NCBI GenBank assembly: GCA_003194525.1
Contig: NBIV01000172.1
Location: 62,001 to 126,000 of the forward strand
DNA from: Gracilariopsis chorda
Taxonomy: Eukaryota; Rhodophyta; Florideophyceae; Gracilariales; Gracilariaceae
Direction of reading: 5' to 3'
DNA: 64,000 bases
Shown here: piece by piece, positions 39,998 to 51,500 of the stretch
Layout of the letters: each line of letters starts with the position of its first letter
How positions within the stretch are numbered: position 1 is the stretch's first letter
Translations under genes and position numbers: made by a program
The notes under the pieces: generated by a model
The model's database searches: none
What the model was told of the DNA's origin: nothing
The model's input: the letters and a program-made list of their open reading frames with translations, nothing else

Positions 39998-42672
39998 GCC
40001 ACGGGATGGTTCTGATGGTCAGGGTGCTCAACCGCACCCGCAGGCTCGTCCAGCATATTGACCTGAGGTGGCTGCACGGGGGTCGTAAGGGGTGTTACGT
40101 ACTTCAAGCTCCCCGGAGTCCCTGTGGTCCTCTGGCTAAATGGCCTTCGGTAATAGCCTTCTGCGTGGAGCGCCCGATAGTTCTCCTCTCTACGGGCCAT
40201 GAAGGCCTTACGGATGTCCTCAGGCATAAATTTGACGCAGTCACATGGACGAGCCATGGACAGGCAAATGAAACACGGCTGATTGGACTTCGTAAATATA
40301 TATCTCTGCAGGGCCCCTGGGGATAATTTGGGAGTAGCCGGAGCAGATGGTGTGGTAGTCCCTGAGGTCAGAACCGATGATGCCCCAGATGGAGCCGAAG
40401 AGAATCTCACTGCGAGTGCGTCTGCAGTTTCAGAGTGCCCATAGGTTGAGTCTGTATCGGTCTGCGACTCGACCAGATGGGCACTTCTTCCCTTCGCCAG
40501 GGGTCTGAAGCGTCCCCTGGTATCCACATCACCCGCACCGTGGGAGGTTCTATAGGTCTTCCCGTATCCTTCTGCGAACGTCACCAGTTGACGTAGCGAG
40601 AGGTCCGGATGGGCGGTGTAGTGATTACGGACGTGGGTTCGTATGGCTGGTAACAGACCGGCGATAAAGTATCGCTTAAGCCGACCCTCAGATAAAACGT
40701 TTCCGTAACGGCGGGCACGTGTCCAAAGTTGGTCAGCGAAGTCCGTTTCGGTCACATTGGAACCTTGATGGTACCCAATGACGTCCTCATAGGCATCAAT
40801 TATGTAATCATCGGAGGCATATGTCTCCAATAAATAATGAACGACCTCAGGGTAGGTTCTTAAAAGCTCCCTGTGGTGGGCATCGACAGGATTGGCCGAG
40901 CCATATATCTTGGCCACCACATGGTCTTTCGCTTGACCACCGAGGAAGAACTGAAATAGATATACTGCAGCTCCTTCATGGATACCGTTCTGGTCACAGA
41001 CAACTTGGAATGAACTCAAGAACCTGAGGACTGTAATGTGCTTTTTCCCAGAAAAATTGTTCTAGATGCTCACTTGCATCCTCTTGGCCCACCTAGCAAT
41101 ATTCTTGGCGACTGATGAGGTGTACTGCTTGGACCGATCCAACAGGCGGTACGTGTCCACGTCCAAGACCTTCTGGAAAAGCTCATTAGTCGTGGCCAAT
41201 GGTCTAAGGCGCCGAACTTCTGCCTCATCCGTGTAGTATTCGCTATATTTGGTGCTCCGGGGCGTGTTTTTCGCAAGTCGAAGCGCTCTTGATGGTTCGG
41301 CATTGCGAAGTATTCTGCACAAATTGGGTGCTTTCTAAGGTGGAACTGCCGTTGCAGGCTGCTACACGTGTGGTATTCCACGTTGCATGACCTCCAATAT
41401 GGAGTGGATATTTATTTGATACTTCAATCATTACAGTAGAGCAGAATAGCTGCAGCAAAGATCTATAAGTATAGTGGCCTCGCGGCCACCCGCAAAGTAA
41501 AGTAAGAACAACGTTCGTGGGAAATCCGCACACCTATTTTCTGGTCGATCCTGTGGTTAGCCATAGTAGGGTGAGGTATTCCTCGTCCTTTCAGATTCCC
41601 TATTGCCTCTTTCTGCTCGTTTCCGTGTCCAATACACTGCTTCGCCACCCCCTTTGGCCGCAAGCCAAGCCCAGGCTACCCTGGTTGTTTCGTGGTGTGC
41701 CACAGCTCTGCCACGGCCTTCTAGAGGGTTTCGTGGTATACCATAATCTGCATCGGTATCGGAGGTGCTGGAAGAGGCCGAAAGGTCGTCATCACTGGAT
41801 TCCGAGTGGTCTCTCTTCCAACAGCTCGACCTCTTTGACGTTCGGTTCTTCTTCGTTTTCCTCTGGTCTTCGGCACTTTCATAGTCTCTCGGGACAGGCT
41901 CTTCACTCACCGGATGGTATTCCGCGGCATGCCTAATGCCATATTGACCAATGGGCTCATCTCCCGCGCGGCCTTTCTGCCTCTGAGGTCTCTCTACCTC
42001 AGGCGGTGGATGGTGCAATGGACAGGCGAGGGGCTACTTCTGTAGCTGCTCCGTGGGGTTTGGTCTGGTCTGAACGATGGAAACCCGACGGTCTACTTTG
42101 AAAAACAGCTCGAGAGCTGTCGAGTTGGCCTACCTGGCGTGTGGTTTCCCCTTGGATGGTCGTGGTGATTGACTCCACTATGAAATCCGAGTGAACGACC
42201 TGAGAAACTAATCGGTCAGTCAACACAGTGAGGCGGTCGCGAAGTGCCCCATCCAAGTGGTCTTTTAGGAATTGCTTTAATTGGTCTTCACATCAAGAAC
42301 GGAGTTGCGGCCATAGGAGAGTGGCAACCTGCCCAAATGGTGGGCATTGGGGGCGAGTGCGGCTGGGTCTTTAGGCTGTAGTGCAATATTCCTTTGGTCG
42401 ACCGGCCAGTTCAGTTGTTCGACCCTCTCGCGAAGGCGAGCGACCGATGGCGACTCCCGGATGAGTCGTTCGGGGTTGTCCACTGGGTCAATCGTACGTC
42501 CACCGGAACGGCTGCACGTGCTCCTGTGGTCACTTGCACTGTCCTCTCGGGCGGGTACCGGTGCAGGAGTGTCCAAAGCGGCCACGGCGGCTGCTCGGGT
42601 TCCTTGTTGGGCGTCTCTTGGGGGGGGGGGGGGGTGGGTGTTGGTTATCCATGGGGTCACAGTTGTTTTCAA
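39961..42672 (-). CDS. chromovirus gag region
   Basis: The clearest part is 39961-41019 (352 codons). It has a helical capsid-like region (VVHYLLETYASDDYIIDAYED; LRQLVTFAEGYGKTYR), then a Ser/Thr-rich stretch and a Cys-containing segment (CFICLSMARPCDCVKFMPED) in place of a classic knuckle. Upstream pieces to 42,672 are Ser/Asp- and Arg-rich low-complexity sequence, as in the N-terminal half of the other gag at 19.6 kb. On the + strand a run of about 15 G near 42,620 corresponds to a poly-proline stretch of the product and is a likely slippage spot. It is fossil sequence with breaks. Confidence 0.7.
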
Positions 42673-42779
42673 GTCAGAAACGACGAGAAGTAGTCCAATG
42701 GTAAAAGTCCTATTCGATTTCCTTCGGTCTTAATATTCCAAACGGCTGTCTTTGTAGGCTTCTAGGTCGGGAGACCAGA

Positions 42780-43309
42780 TGTAGCAGAATACTACTCCAA
42801 TGGCGAAGTGGGGAAGGAGTAAATACTAGGGGTAGCGGTGGCAGAGTACCAGCCAATAGGGTGACAGTACACTGGGGTCTAGTTTTGTCATGGGCACCTT
42901 CTGACGTGCAGGCGCATTGGGAGGCGGGTATCTGAGGTCCTTACAGGTCGGGCGCACTCGTAACGATGGCTTGGAAGCCTGTGTCTGCTGGATGCTTGGG
43001 GGCGACTAGAGGACGGAGGTGGTGCTTGCCTTTACTCCTCAGTGGCCGGCTGCACTCGAGCCAACTAATATAGTTGGCGAGGCACTCTACACCACCGGTA
43101 ACTACTACTAAAAAATTAGATAAAATACTACACTATTCTACCGTGCACTGTGCTGCAGTGCCAGGTCCACGGGAGGTCACGCCTCAGATCACAATTATCT
43201 CCGACCCACGTGGCTAATATTGACACAAGCCAGTGGTGCTCTGGTCCTTCGTCCACCTCTTCGGCACTCCAGCTTGCCAGCCGTCTGAACTTAAGGCTAT
43301 TGTACTACA
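42780..43309 (-). repeat. chromovirus 5' LTR (right copy)
   Basis: It runs from TGTAGCAGAATAC to TTGTACTACA. It has the same length (530 bp) as the left LTR and differs from it at roughly 45-50 positions by eye. Host TRRAP/Tra1 sequence resumes immediately to the right (reading ALFNLINNYKTIL on the - strand). Confidence 0.93.
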
Positions 43310-44700
43310 CTGAGTATGGTCTTGTAGTTGTTGATCAAATTGAATAATGCATTCACCATTTGCGAGAAACCTGCCGGATCGGTTGAGTTCCTTGCATGTT
43401 TCAATCAGCTACTGGTTATTGTGGCCATATGGAAGTGCAGAAGAGTTTCATTTGTTGTGAACCAACTGACGCTGGCAAAAACAATCTTTAAAAGCTTAAC
43501 AAGTGTATTTGCCCGATTCATTCGCACATCACTGTTCTCGCTACCATCACAGCCAGTCATTTCGAGTCCATGTATATTCCCAAGAATACAGTTGATCAGA
43601 ATATCAGAGAAGTACCTCAAAACACCATTGTTTGCAAGAAAATTTTGTGGAATACGGATTGCTACCGGATTTTCCAAGATATAGTCAAATAGGTAGCCAA
43701 TCCTAGACCCAAATACGTCTTGGAAACTCGGAGGGTCCGAAACAGTAATCATCTGAGCAAACAAGTTATAGACCTCTTTCTCGCCAGCTGCAGTAGCAGC
43801 ATAAACACTAGGCGGCTTCAGGCCATGAGAAATCCTAGTTATCAGCTTCTGGTCCGAACTGGCTTTAGGAGAGTTCCAAGAAGTGCAAGATGCCGATCCT
43901 GCTTTCTCTTCCCTCTCATTTGCCTTTTCATTTTAAACATAAAGGCTAAAGCACTTTCGATCAGCCACTACCAGCGTTGATACCATTTCAGACTCTTTCT
44001 TAGGTATTCTCATTCGAACTTGAGAGCTTTTCGTTCCTGTCATATTAGAAAGCATTGCTGCCATTAAAACTGGAGCGGGACTTTGCAAGCTGCTCTGCTG
44101 GGCTGAGCGTCCTGTATGGGAGCGATGAACCCGAATGTTAATTGCAGACCAAATGAGAATATGCAACCCCAGTGTCAGATTTTTCAACAATTATTTGAAA
44201 TCTGATATACTTTGAGGGGATTGCCGATGGGTATCTCACATAGTCGCTGCCCATTCTCTATGGGATCTTCTTCTTCACGAATGTTTTGTACTCTTTTCAG
44301 AATTTGCGGTACTTTCTCCGCGAGAGTGAGGTATTTCGAAACCATTGTTTCCAAGATCTTTACGAGCAATTCCATGGCTGAAGTTCTCTGCGCTGGGAAC
44401 AATAAAAAGTCTTGGAAAAGTGATCTTGGCTAGTATCATGATGTATGAAGATGGTTGAAAGGTGAAATATAAACAGTTAACACTATTTTGGACGCGAGGA
44501 GATTTACATTGGCATGATAGTGGGTGATTTTCACATATTTGCTCGTGCATGCTGACAAAGCGATAGTAACGGAGAGTAGCTTCTTTCATTTCGCGCTGAA
44601 ACTCTCATAAATGTTCCAAAGAATTTGCATTGAATTGTAGCCGCCGAACGTAGTAGTTGCTGATATCAACAAATTCTTCTATGGCTTTGAAAAATGCAAG
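43310..44700 (-). pseudogene. TRA1: TRRAP/Tra1 pseudogene, proximal part
   Basis: On the - strand, AMELLVKILETMVSKYLTLA and RLCEIPIGNPLKVYQ (44,184-44,402) match the Tra1 region that precedes the E-C-P-x-x-V-x-L-x-x-Q block. A piece at 43,405-43,764 reads MFAQMITVSDPPSFQDVF, then IGYLFDYILENP, IPQNFLANNG, LVKLLKIVFASV and LLHFHMATI. This is the characteristic Tra1 run (F-x-x-V-F, L-x-x-L-F, I-P-x-x-F-L, L-x-K-L-x-F-x-S-V, H-x-x-x-I). It then continues to ALFNLI at the edge of the chromovirus. Frame changes and stops occur between pieces. The true N-terminus is uncertain, and pieces up to 45,054 could belong but carry no clear motif. Together with 28.4-32.06 kb this is one host gene split by the retroelement. 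Confidence 0.85.
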
Positions 44701-45399
44701 AGGTCACTCAAACTCAGTGACGGATTCATTGGGGTATTTTTCTAGATCGTTTCGAGAACAACAGTACTTCTTCTTGCACCAGAAAAATACTGCTAAACAT
44801 TCTGGAAATTTCATGCCTGTGCCTGCAAAACAAACGTAAACGATACAAAGGAAAAAACACAGAAAAACATATGAAGATACTAGAAGTATGTTGTTGAACG
44901 TAGCAACCAGCCCAAGGGTACGATCCTCTGAGGCTCCCTGCTTTCTTACGACGGCAGATATCACTGTGAATTGCTGCCTTAAGAACAGCCTTAAAGAGCA
45001 GTAACTGCTTGAGTCACTCAAGTTGAGTGTATGATAGCACGACTTCCGTGACATTATGAAGTCTATGGCTCAAGCAAAGACGTCTATCCGTTGCTCTATA
45101 TTTTCAAAAACCATATTTTTGTTCATCCAATTTTCAGATTATTGTTCAACAAGATGGCGTTTGCTTAGCAGCTGATGCTCGCACGAAAAGCTACGTCACT
45201 TACACAGAATAAACTAGAGTGACCTATTGACATGAATAAGTCTTTCAAGCAGTGGTAAATGTATAAGGATGTTTTTTCTTTTACATTTTCACAGCATTTG
45301 CAGAGAAAAAAGGATAGTTTGGTCACTTTGAAAATATTTTCGATGACAATGCGTTACGTTTGCCAAGTGTAAAAAGTTTTTGATAGCTTGATTCATGGG
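44701..45399. other. possible N-terminal debris of TRRAP/Tra1
   Basis: A - strand frame at 44704-45054 (116 codons) includes a hydrophobic stretch (ILLVSSYVFLCFFLCIVYVCF) that is not expected in Tra1. The segment ending NDLEKYPNESVTEFE, next to homologous sequence, might be. Nothing else is recognisable to 45,399. Confidence 0.25.
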
Positions 45400-46050
45400 T
45401 GTTGTGAGTGTCATTTTGCACGAGGAGACGACACCGGACGACGACAGTCCTTAATATGCCCCCCTAAAAGAGGACAAGAAATGGCTTCGTAGCTCGAGAG
45501 TACCAGCACAGGCGTACAATGCCAATGTAGTGAATAGGCACAAACCGTGATAAAGAACCAATATTCAAGGTAGAAAGGAAACCCGGTAGTTACCGCAAAA
45601 CAAAACGAGCGCCTAGTCCCGGGAAAATATAGCAAAGAGACTACACCAGTGGATAACCTACGCGATCTAAACCTTGGATCTAGCGCAGTGCTGATGATCA
45701 GTCCTATTATAGTACAATGTTCAACACGTACGACCAAAAACTTAGGTCTAGTACGTGGCCGAAGTGTACCGTCCTACATAAGACGGGCCCAAACAAAGGC
45801 AGTGTAGTACAATCACGTAGGAAGATGCGGGAGATCGAGCCGCAACACGTAAAAGGTTGAGTGATGAAGAGTATGGTTGACGGCAGGGAAGAGCAGACTG
45901 CTCTAAGAGAAGTTCGGGGTTCCCAAAAAGAGGAGAAGTGGTCTGGCCCGAGCTGGCTTGGAGGTTGCCGAACTCGGTCTTTTATAGACAATCAGGCTAG
46001 GTGCATAATCTCTAATTATGCATATTAGGTCTAGGTAATAACTCATAACA
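45400..46050 (-). mobile_element. probable solo LTR, unknown family
   Basis: Read on the - strand, the unit starts TGTTATGAGT and ends ACTCACAACA, a 10-bp terminal inverted repeat with one mismatch and TG...CA ends. A TATAAAAG box lies about 75-80 bases inside the - strand start, as expected for an LTR promoter. It is 651 bp long. No coding region or matching second copy is in the window. Flanking pentamers (ATGGG, ACCTG) do not form a target duplication, so the borders or the intactness of the insertion remain uncertain. Confidence 0.5.
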
Positions 46051-46663
46051 ACCTGTCAGGGGACACATCCTTTCCATGACGGACCAGCTTGGCAAAAGGT
46101 ATGATACCTCGTAAGGTATTTTTTTGGGCCTTTGAGCGAACGACACCGCGGGCAACGCGACGTTTGCTGGTGCAACAAGAGAATGGAGACGGAGCCGACG
46201 AGCAGCGCAGGATCGAAGCTTGGAGGTCGGCGGCATTGGCGGCGGCGGGTGCTGTTACTGCGACGCACTAAAGGCGCCGGGCTACGTGACGGCGTGGGCG
46301 GCTGATGGTGGTGCGCGTGGTTGCGTGGCGGTGCGGACGGCGTATGGACAAGCGGGCGGCATGTATATTTATGCGTTAGCATGCCCTTGCCATGAAAGTC
46401 CGACAGTCTTGGGCAAATTTGGAATAAATTTGGGAAGAGAGGATTTTGCCATGTTTTTGAGGACTTCATAACTGCTCTCAGTGCAGTTCTAACCCGTGCG
46501 ACGTTTCGCTGAGATCAATATCCGGAAACAACAACCGTCTCTTGAGTCGTTTGCTCTCAAGACTCTCGCAAGAACAGAACAGCCTTTGCTTCAGCTTATG
46601 TTTTGTGCATTTAACCGCCAAGAGTAAGCCTTCCTCATTGTCAATATTATCTTCAAAGGCCCT
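46051..46663. other. GC-rich stretch, possible 5' region of the methyltransferase gene
   Basis: 46,090-46,340 is GC-rich and open in several frames with no recognisable product. From about 46,485 a + strand reading in another frame (GNNNRLLSRLLSRLSQEQ) is helical and could be the decayed N-terminal end of the PCIF1-like protein that follows. Confidence 0.3.
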
Positions 46664-47593
46664 TTGATACCGCATAACCCCGCGAACTTTCGTCCTACAC
46701 TGCCCTCAAATGCGTTCTGCATTACTGCACTTAACCTCTTCCCGCTAAAAGTTCTCCACACTAACCTGGATATCATACCGCCCAAAATGTTCCTAGACAC
46801 GTATCATTATGGGCTTCGTATGGGATGGGACAGATGCATCGCTACTAATGGCTTAACTTGCGCCAAACAAACTCGTCCGTGCCGTTTGAAGCCAGTTATA
46901 CAACATTGCATCGAACAAGTGCAACATTATTATTTGTTTTCTACAATGCAGTGTGAAAAACAATGTACTGCAAATCAATGCCCCCTTTTTCTTTTACATG
47001 TTCCTTTCAAGAATGCCGCAAACGGTCAAGTAACGAAGAAGATTGTGGTTCAAAAAGGTACTGTGCAATGTCTATATAAGCGCTATCAAGACGTTCAAAT
47101 ACATGGCCAAGGTTCATCGAAGGTTGAGAGTGGAATCAATTGTGCTGTCCTTGTTAGTTCCAAAAACCCTCAACATGGAGCAAACAATCACTACTGCTTT
47201 GAATATGCTTTTGTAGATAAAATGTGCACTATGTTGCTGCAGAATTATCCATTTCGTTTTGACGACTGCTTACGAACTGTGTCTCCCAGTCTTTACTCTT
47301 TATGGTTTCTGACCTCTTTTATTGCGGTGGAGATGTTTGCGGACTGTCTAAACGAAAGTGGTGTCCTTCGAAACTACTGCAGTGCAGACTATGGAGACCG
47401 ATTATTCGGATCGCTTGGGAGGTGGGAAGATGTCGAAATTCAAGTTCAAGGAGGTTGCGGAAACCCTCCGTTTGATAAAACCTTACTGCAAACCATGGTA
47501 ACACAATTTGACGCTGGTGCTCGCAGCTCGCACCTTACTATAGATGCGTTATGCTACCGTTATCTGAGAAGTACGGCATGTTACAGAGAGTGA
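46664..47593 (+). CDS. PCIF1-like N6-adenosine methyltransferase, catalytic region
   Basis: This 309-residue frame carries the fingerprint of the PCIF1 (CAPAM) methyltransferase domain. YCSADYGDRLFGSLGRWED near residue 240 matches the family's Y-C-S-x-x-x-D-x-x-F-G-S-x-G-x-F. GGCGNPPFDKTLL near residue 265 contains the catalytic N-P-P-F motif. In animals PCIF1 methylates the 2'-O-methyladenosine next to the mRNA cap, using AdoMet, in the nucleus. Relatives occur in protists and large viruses. The C-terminal part seems to continue beyond 47,593 in another frame (SSNGILLLPIPPG, later NRSYLEKYPPPRDVKALYL to about 47,850), so the copy is probably frameshifted or spliced. The N-terminal WW domain and much of the helical domain are not seen. 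It converges on the large - strand gene ending at 47,998 and may belong to the same unit. Confidence 0.75.
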   Translation: MIPHNPANFRPTLPSNAFCITALNLFPLKVLHTNLDIIPPKMFLDTYHYGLRMGWDRCIATNGLTCAKQTRPCRLKPVIQHCIEQVQHYYLFSTMQCEKQCTANQCPLFLLHVPFKNAANGQVTKKIVVQKGTVQCLYKRYQDVQIHGQGSSKVESGINCAVLVSSKNPQHGANNHYCFEYAFVDKMCTMLLQNYPFRFDDCLRTVSPSLYSLWFLTSFIAVEMFADCLNESGVLRNYCSADYGDRLFGSLGRWEDVEIQVQGGCGNPPFDKTLLQTMVTQFDAGARSSHLTIDALCYRYLRSTACYRE

Positions 47594-47997
47594 AAACCCT
47601 TTCGTCAAACGGCATTCTACTACTCCCCATCCCACCTGGCTGTCTATCATTCAGATATCAGGAAAGCTTTTTCAGCTCCACGTCTACGACACGGTGCAAT
47701 GACTTTCATGAACTTGGTTTGTTTATCTGGTGAAACCGTTCGTATCTAGAGAAATACCCACCGCCGCGAGATGTCAAGGCACTTTATCTCAAATGGATAT
47801 CAATAGCATGCCGCAACCCATCTCTTGTTTGCGTAGCTTTTAAGGCTTTCGAGACAGACTTTCCATTTATTCGAAGAGCTGAAGGTGATAAACAGGATCT
47901 GCTCGTTGAAACAAATCATGGAATTGGTAGTTAATGCGCACTTCATCGAACTCGAACGTGTTGTTCTAGTAAACATACTCCATGTCTTTATCATACT

Positions 47998-48840
47998 TCA
48001 GTTCCAAACCATGTTGAGCATCTCGTTGATATCTGAGTCTGGATCATCAAATGCCGGTAAAGACTCAGTAACTGTCAGCAACACTGGTTCAATGCATTCC
48101 GAGATATGGGCAATATCGGAAGTATGCAACAACGGAGCATCCTCTTCCGAGTCCTCCGCGTTTGAACTTTCAGTAGCATGGCTATTAACAATGGGGAGGA
48201 ATTTGGTGTTGTTTTCACACTTAAGGCGATCGCAGTCACATCCCAGACATTTCAACGATCGTTTCACACACGAACACTGCCTCGCACTGCACAACCCTTT
48301 GCACCTGCACTTGGCCACCAGCTTCGACATCTCTTTTGAAATACCCTCAACATCTTCTTTGCGTTCGAGTAGTATTATTCCGTCAGAATTGTATCCGCAA
48401 TTCACATCACACCCCCCAACAATATGGGGAGATAAATCTTCATTCTGGGCATTGAACCAGTACTTGAACACAATAGGTGTCACCCTATTTGCTTGATTGC
48501 GGACGTGCTCACTTAGAAGTATTAATTCTGCCACTGACTTGGCGTTGTCGGCAACATATCTCCTGACGTCGAGATACCACTTTGTAGACCCAATAGGATG
48601 CTCACTTTAAAACGACTTTCTCATTCTTCGTTGGACCTCTGCAGCATCGCATGCTTTTTCAATGTATTCAGCGTGAAGTATACGTTCAGTTTCCTCATTT
48701 ACGGTTTTCTTCATACCCTTTTTTTCTAGATATGCTAGAAGCGTTAGCAGTTCCATTTGCCTAGCGCCGATAACCACATCATTGCCCTGAAAGAGAGTGC
48801 TGTGACGAACAGCTCCTTTCAGGTAGTGCAAATTTGACAC
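47998..48840 (-). pseudogene. CXC cysteine tail of the giant gene
   Basis: Still in the same frame, this part has HEVSNLHYLKGAVRHSTL (usual after the PIN-like domain). After a TAA at 48,607-48,609 come RYVADNAKSVAELILLSEHVR and VFKYWFNAQNEDLSPH, at the place where relatives have the L-P-P-T...W segment. The tail CRCKGLCSARQCSCVKRSLK, followed by C-L-G-C-D-C-D, is a Cys-rich zinc cluster of CXC (tesmin/TSO1) type, a DNA-binding fold. An acidic end (EDSEEDAPLL...) closes the protein. The stop is at 47,998-48,000, about 400 bp from the end of the convergent methyltransferase frame. Confidence 0.65.
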
Positions 48841-48858
48841 CTCATGCGTTCCGGGAGA

Positions 48859-51500
48859 TTAGTCGCGACCTGCCAGCACATAGGTACAAGCTAGCATCTT
48901 CGTACTTAGACCATATCCCATCATTCTTCTGCAAAGGGCATCAATATCAATTACGCAGTCACGAAGAAGGTGGATCACATTTCTGTCTCGCATAAAATGC
49001 GCCAAAGTTAGAATAACAGTCACGTCTGTATCCATCGACACAATCAAGCAGCTGGCTTTCTTGATGTGCGTAGCTTCATTACCGTGCTCATCGTCTACCA
49101 AAAGAGGAATAACGAAATGCTTGAATGTAGCAACAAACCATGTTTCTGACTCTCCATGTGTCACACACACCTCAGAAAGTCGTAATCCTGAGCGCTTTCC
49201 AAACACCATACTTCTTTCCCGGGGCACAGAAATGAAATCTCTTTCGGAATCGTCAGATGACACAACTTTGTTTTGCATCTCAAAACCATTCCTGGCTTTT
49301 GCTCTCAAAACCACTTCTCCGTCACGCGGTATTGGAAACCTCTCATACTTTGTAGCCAACTCACAGGTCAACTCCGTAGCTTCCTTACTTATGCATTCAG
49401 GTGAAAAACTAAAGCAACCTCCATGAATTAAAATGTCTACATCACGTTCGAACTCTCTCGCGAGTTCTGTTCCGGCAACGGCACCACAAAATAAGTGTAG
49501 AGAAGCAATGGAATCTCTGCATGAACTAGAACGCATAAGATTGCCCCACGGTGTTTCTAAGGGAAGTGGAAATCCACTCCGTTTCAGCTCTTCGTCTGCT
49601 CTTTGCTTTGTTTCCATGTTCATATCTCGCACATGATCTCGTCGCTCTTGTTCGTTTTGCTTCTGGTTCATTGTACAAGTTGGGTCATCAATGTGTAAGT
49701 GTATTTGTCTCAACTCTTCACTGCTTCTACCCATGAACCACCGCCTCACCAAGTGCTTCATTTTCAAAATCGTCACTCCCATCAACGTGTTTCCTCTTCT
49801 TCCATCAGTTCCGTTGTTCCATATGAAGTTAATCACATCAACCATCACTGCAGCATATCGCGGCATACGGAAATCATAGATATAAGACAAAACTTTTCTT
49901 CCCGGTCGTGATCGCTGCACAGAACTGTACAAGACATCTTCGTCCTCATTCATGAAGTCCATATTTAAAACACGAAGTAAGCTGCTCTTACTTGCATGTT
50001 TCACTGTACCATTAGTCGTGCGATAAGCGTCCGCGAATGGAGATAAAAGATGGCGCGCCGAATGCAACTAGTGCCATCGTTTGCGTGAATCTTCAGCGCT
50101 CTGCGTATCCCCATTTTCAATCGCCTTGTGCGCGACTAAAGTTAACGTATTCAAGAGTTTGGTGACCATATGTCGTCTATCAGACAATGTTTTCCTGGCG
50201 TCCTTACTGGGTTTTGGGGTTTTGACGGAGTGCTTTTCATCAGCAGAGATCACCATTCCTACAGTAGGAATCTGTCTCTGTTTTGTCAACACTCCTCTGG
50301 AACGCTTTCCATTCAGATACTTCTTAACGTCGCTGTCCAACAAAGGACCAAAGAACTCCCCTAATTGTGTGGAGATGTGTAGTTCTAAACTTTTTGCGCC
50401 ATGCCTGTTCATATCAAGAATCAGCTCCTGAATCTTTGCATTCTGTAGGTCCTTAGGTTTCGAACCGAAAACATTCCTGAGCGTCTGAAAATCTCGGTGC
50501 TCCGGTGAAAGAAACCCCTTCTCTCGCATGAGTTCCACCATGCTGCGAACTGTTGAACTCTGGATGGCGTTTCTGTCATATAAGTTTAAAGGGGACACCT
50601 CCTCGCCTTCATCACCACAGCCTCTGATTCTTCCATAAGGATGCGATGATGCAGTAACCATTCTTATCAGTGTACGAGCATGGGACACAGGAAGAAGCCA
50701 CGCCCCAGCTCTTTCTAGAAACTGGAGCATTGTAGTGTTCAAACTCTTCAAAAGCCTCACAATTAGCATTTCCAATGCTTCGTCAAGGTGTACATATGTC
50801 CAATCTCTTTGGTCGTACGCACTTTGCATTCCTGAAGTGAAGGAAGGCACATGGGCAAACATCCCTCCAGGTTTATTCTCGTAAATGTCTCGGAACATAG
50901 TCCTTGGCATCGTTGCGCGGAAAAACCCATAATATACATACAGCTCTTGATAATTGATGTGCCTGGACGTGTGCAGTATATTGTTAAAGCCCAACCAAAA
51001 GCTGTCAACGACGTTGGAGTGCCCTGTCCTTGACAGTACATGAAAACCAACGACAGGTAGCATACACGTTAAGAGAACGGTGCTAATATAATGTCTTCCA
51101 TTCACCGATATCTCAAAAACGTTCCTAACATGACCGTGAATAATTCTCCCGACAGTCACGGTTTTAGGAGAAACGTTCTCTGACACACATTCAAACAGTT
51201 TTGAATTCAACACTGTTCGTAAGCCATAGTTCTTCTCGTTTTTCTTGTCTTTCAAAATGTCTTCAACTTCATCCTTAAGCTGTGAGTTTTCTGACAGCAC
51301 AGTATCCGATACGTGGGTTATAAGAGCGGCAAATATGCTGAATAAAAAACCAGGATTGTTACGAGCATGGGAATAATTCAAAATGTTGTCGACTTGCGTG
51401 TTTGAAAGCCCGGCGCATTTGGAAAGCTCATAGAGACCCAACCCGTGCAAAACTTCTTTGCAAGTGATTGTTTGTCTATGTGAAAGAAACCAGGAAATGG
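48859..51500 (-). pseudogene. C-terminal core and PIN-like part of the giant gene
   Basis: The frame open from about 51,500 begins with EVLHGLGLYELSKCAG, the segment that normally follows P-G-x-F-H in this family. It continues to DEALEMLIVRLLKSLN near 50,750, the family's D-E-A-x-E-M block. A TAG at 50,068-50,070 interrupts the same frame, which goes on with SARHLLSPFADAYRTTNGTV. Near 49,030 CLIVSMDTDVTVILTLAHFM is a D-T-D motif of the PIN/FEN nuclease type, and LACTYVLAGRD matches the A-L-T-G-C-D-T position of the same families. The frame then meets a TAA at 48,859-48,861. Confidence 0.6.

Larger units (their letters stand above)
32155..43309 (-). mobile_element. Ty3/Gypsy chromovirus with both LTRs, inserted in TRRAP/Tra1
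   Basis: This 11.15-kb element lies on the - strand. It has two 530-bp LTRs (32155-32684 and 42780-43309). Gag, protease, reverse transcriptase, RNase H, integrase and chromodomain regions lie between them in the standard Ty3/Gypsy order. Just inside the 5' LTR (right side) is a TGGTCTCCCGACC-type primer-binding-site candidate, and inside the 3' LTR a purine-rich AAGGACGGGAATA tract. By eye I count about 45-50 differences between the LTRs (about 91% identity), so it is not a recent arrival. Both flanks carry TRRAP/Tra1 sequence. The bases next to the ends are CTGCA and CTGAG, so a target duplication is not clearly preserved. It is a broken fossil with roughly half a dozen to ten breaks in the coding part. 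It carries extra antisense ORFs before the 3' LTR. Confidence 0.92.

Noticed and set aside
42618-42634. Run of about 15 G considered as a regulatory G-tract or quadruplex
   Set aside because: It lies in the gag region of the fossil retroelement as a poly-proline codon run. Slippage is enough to explain it.
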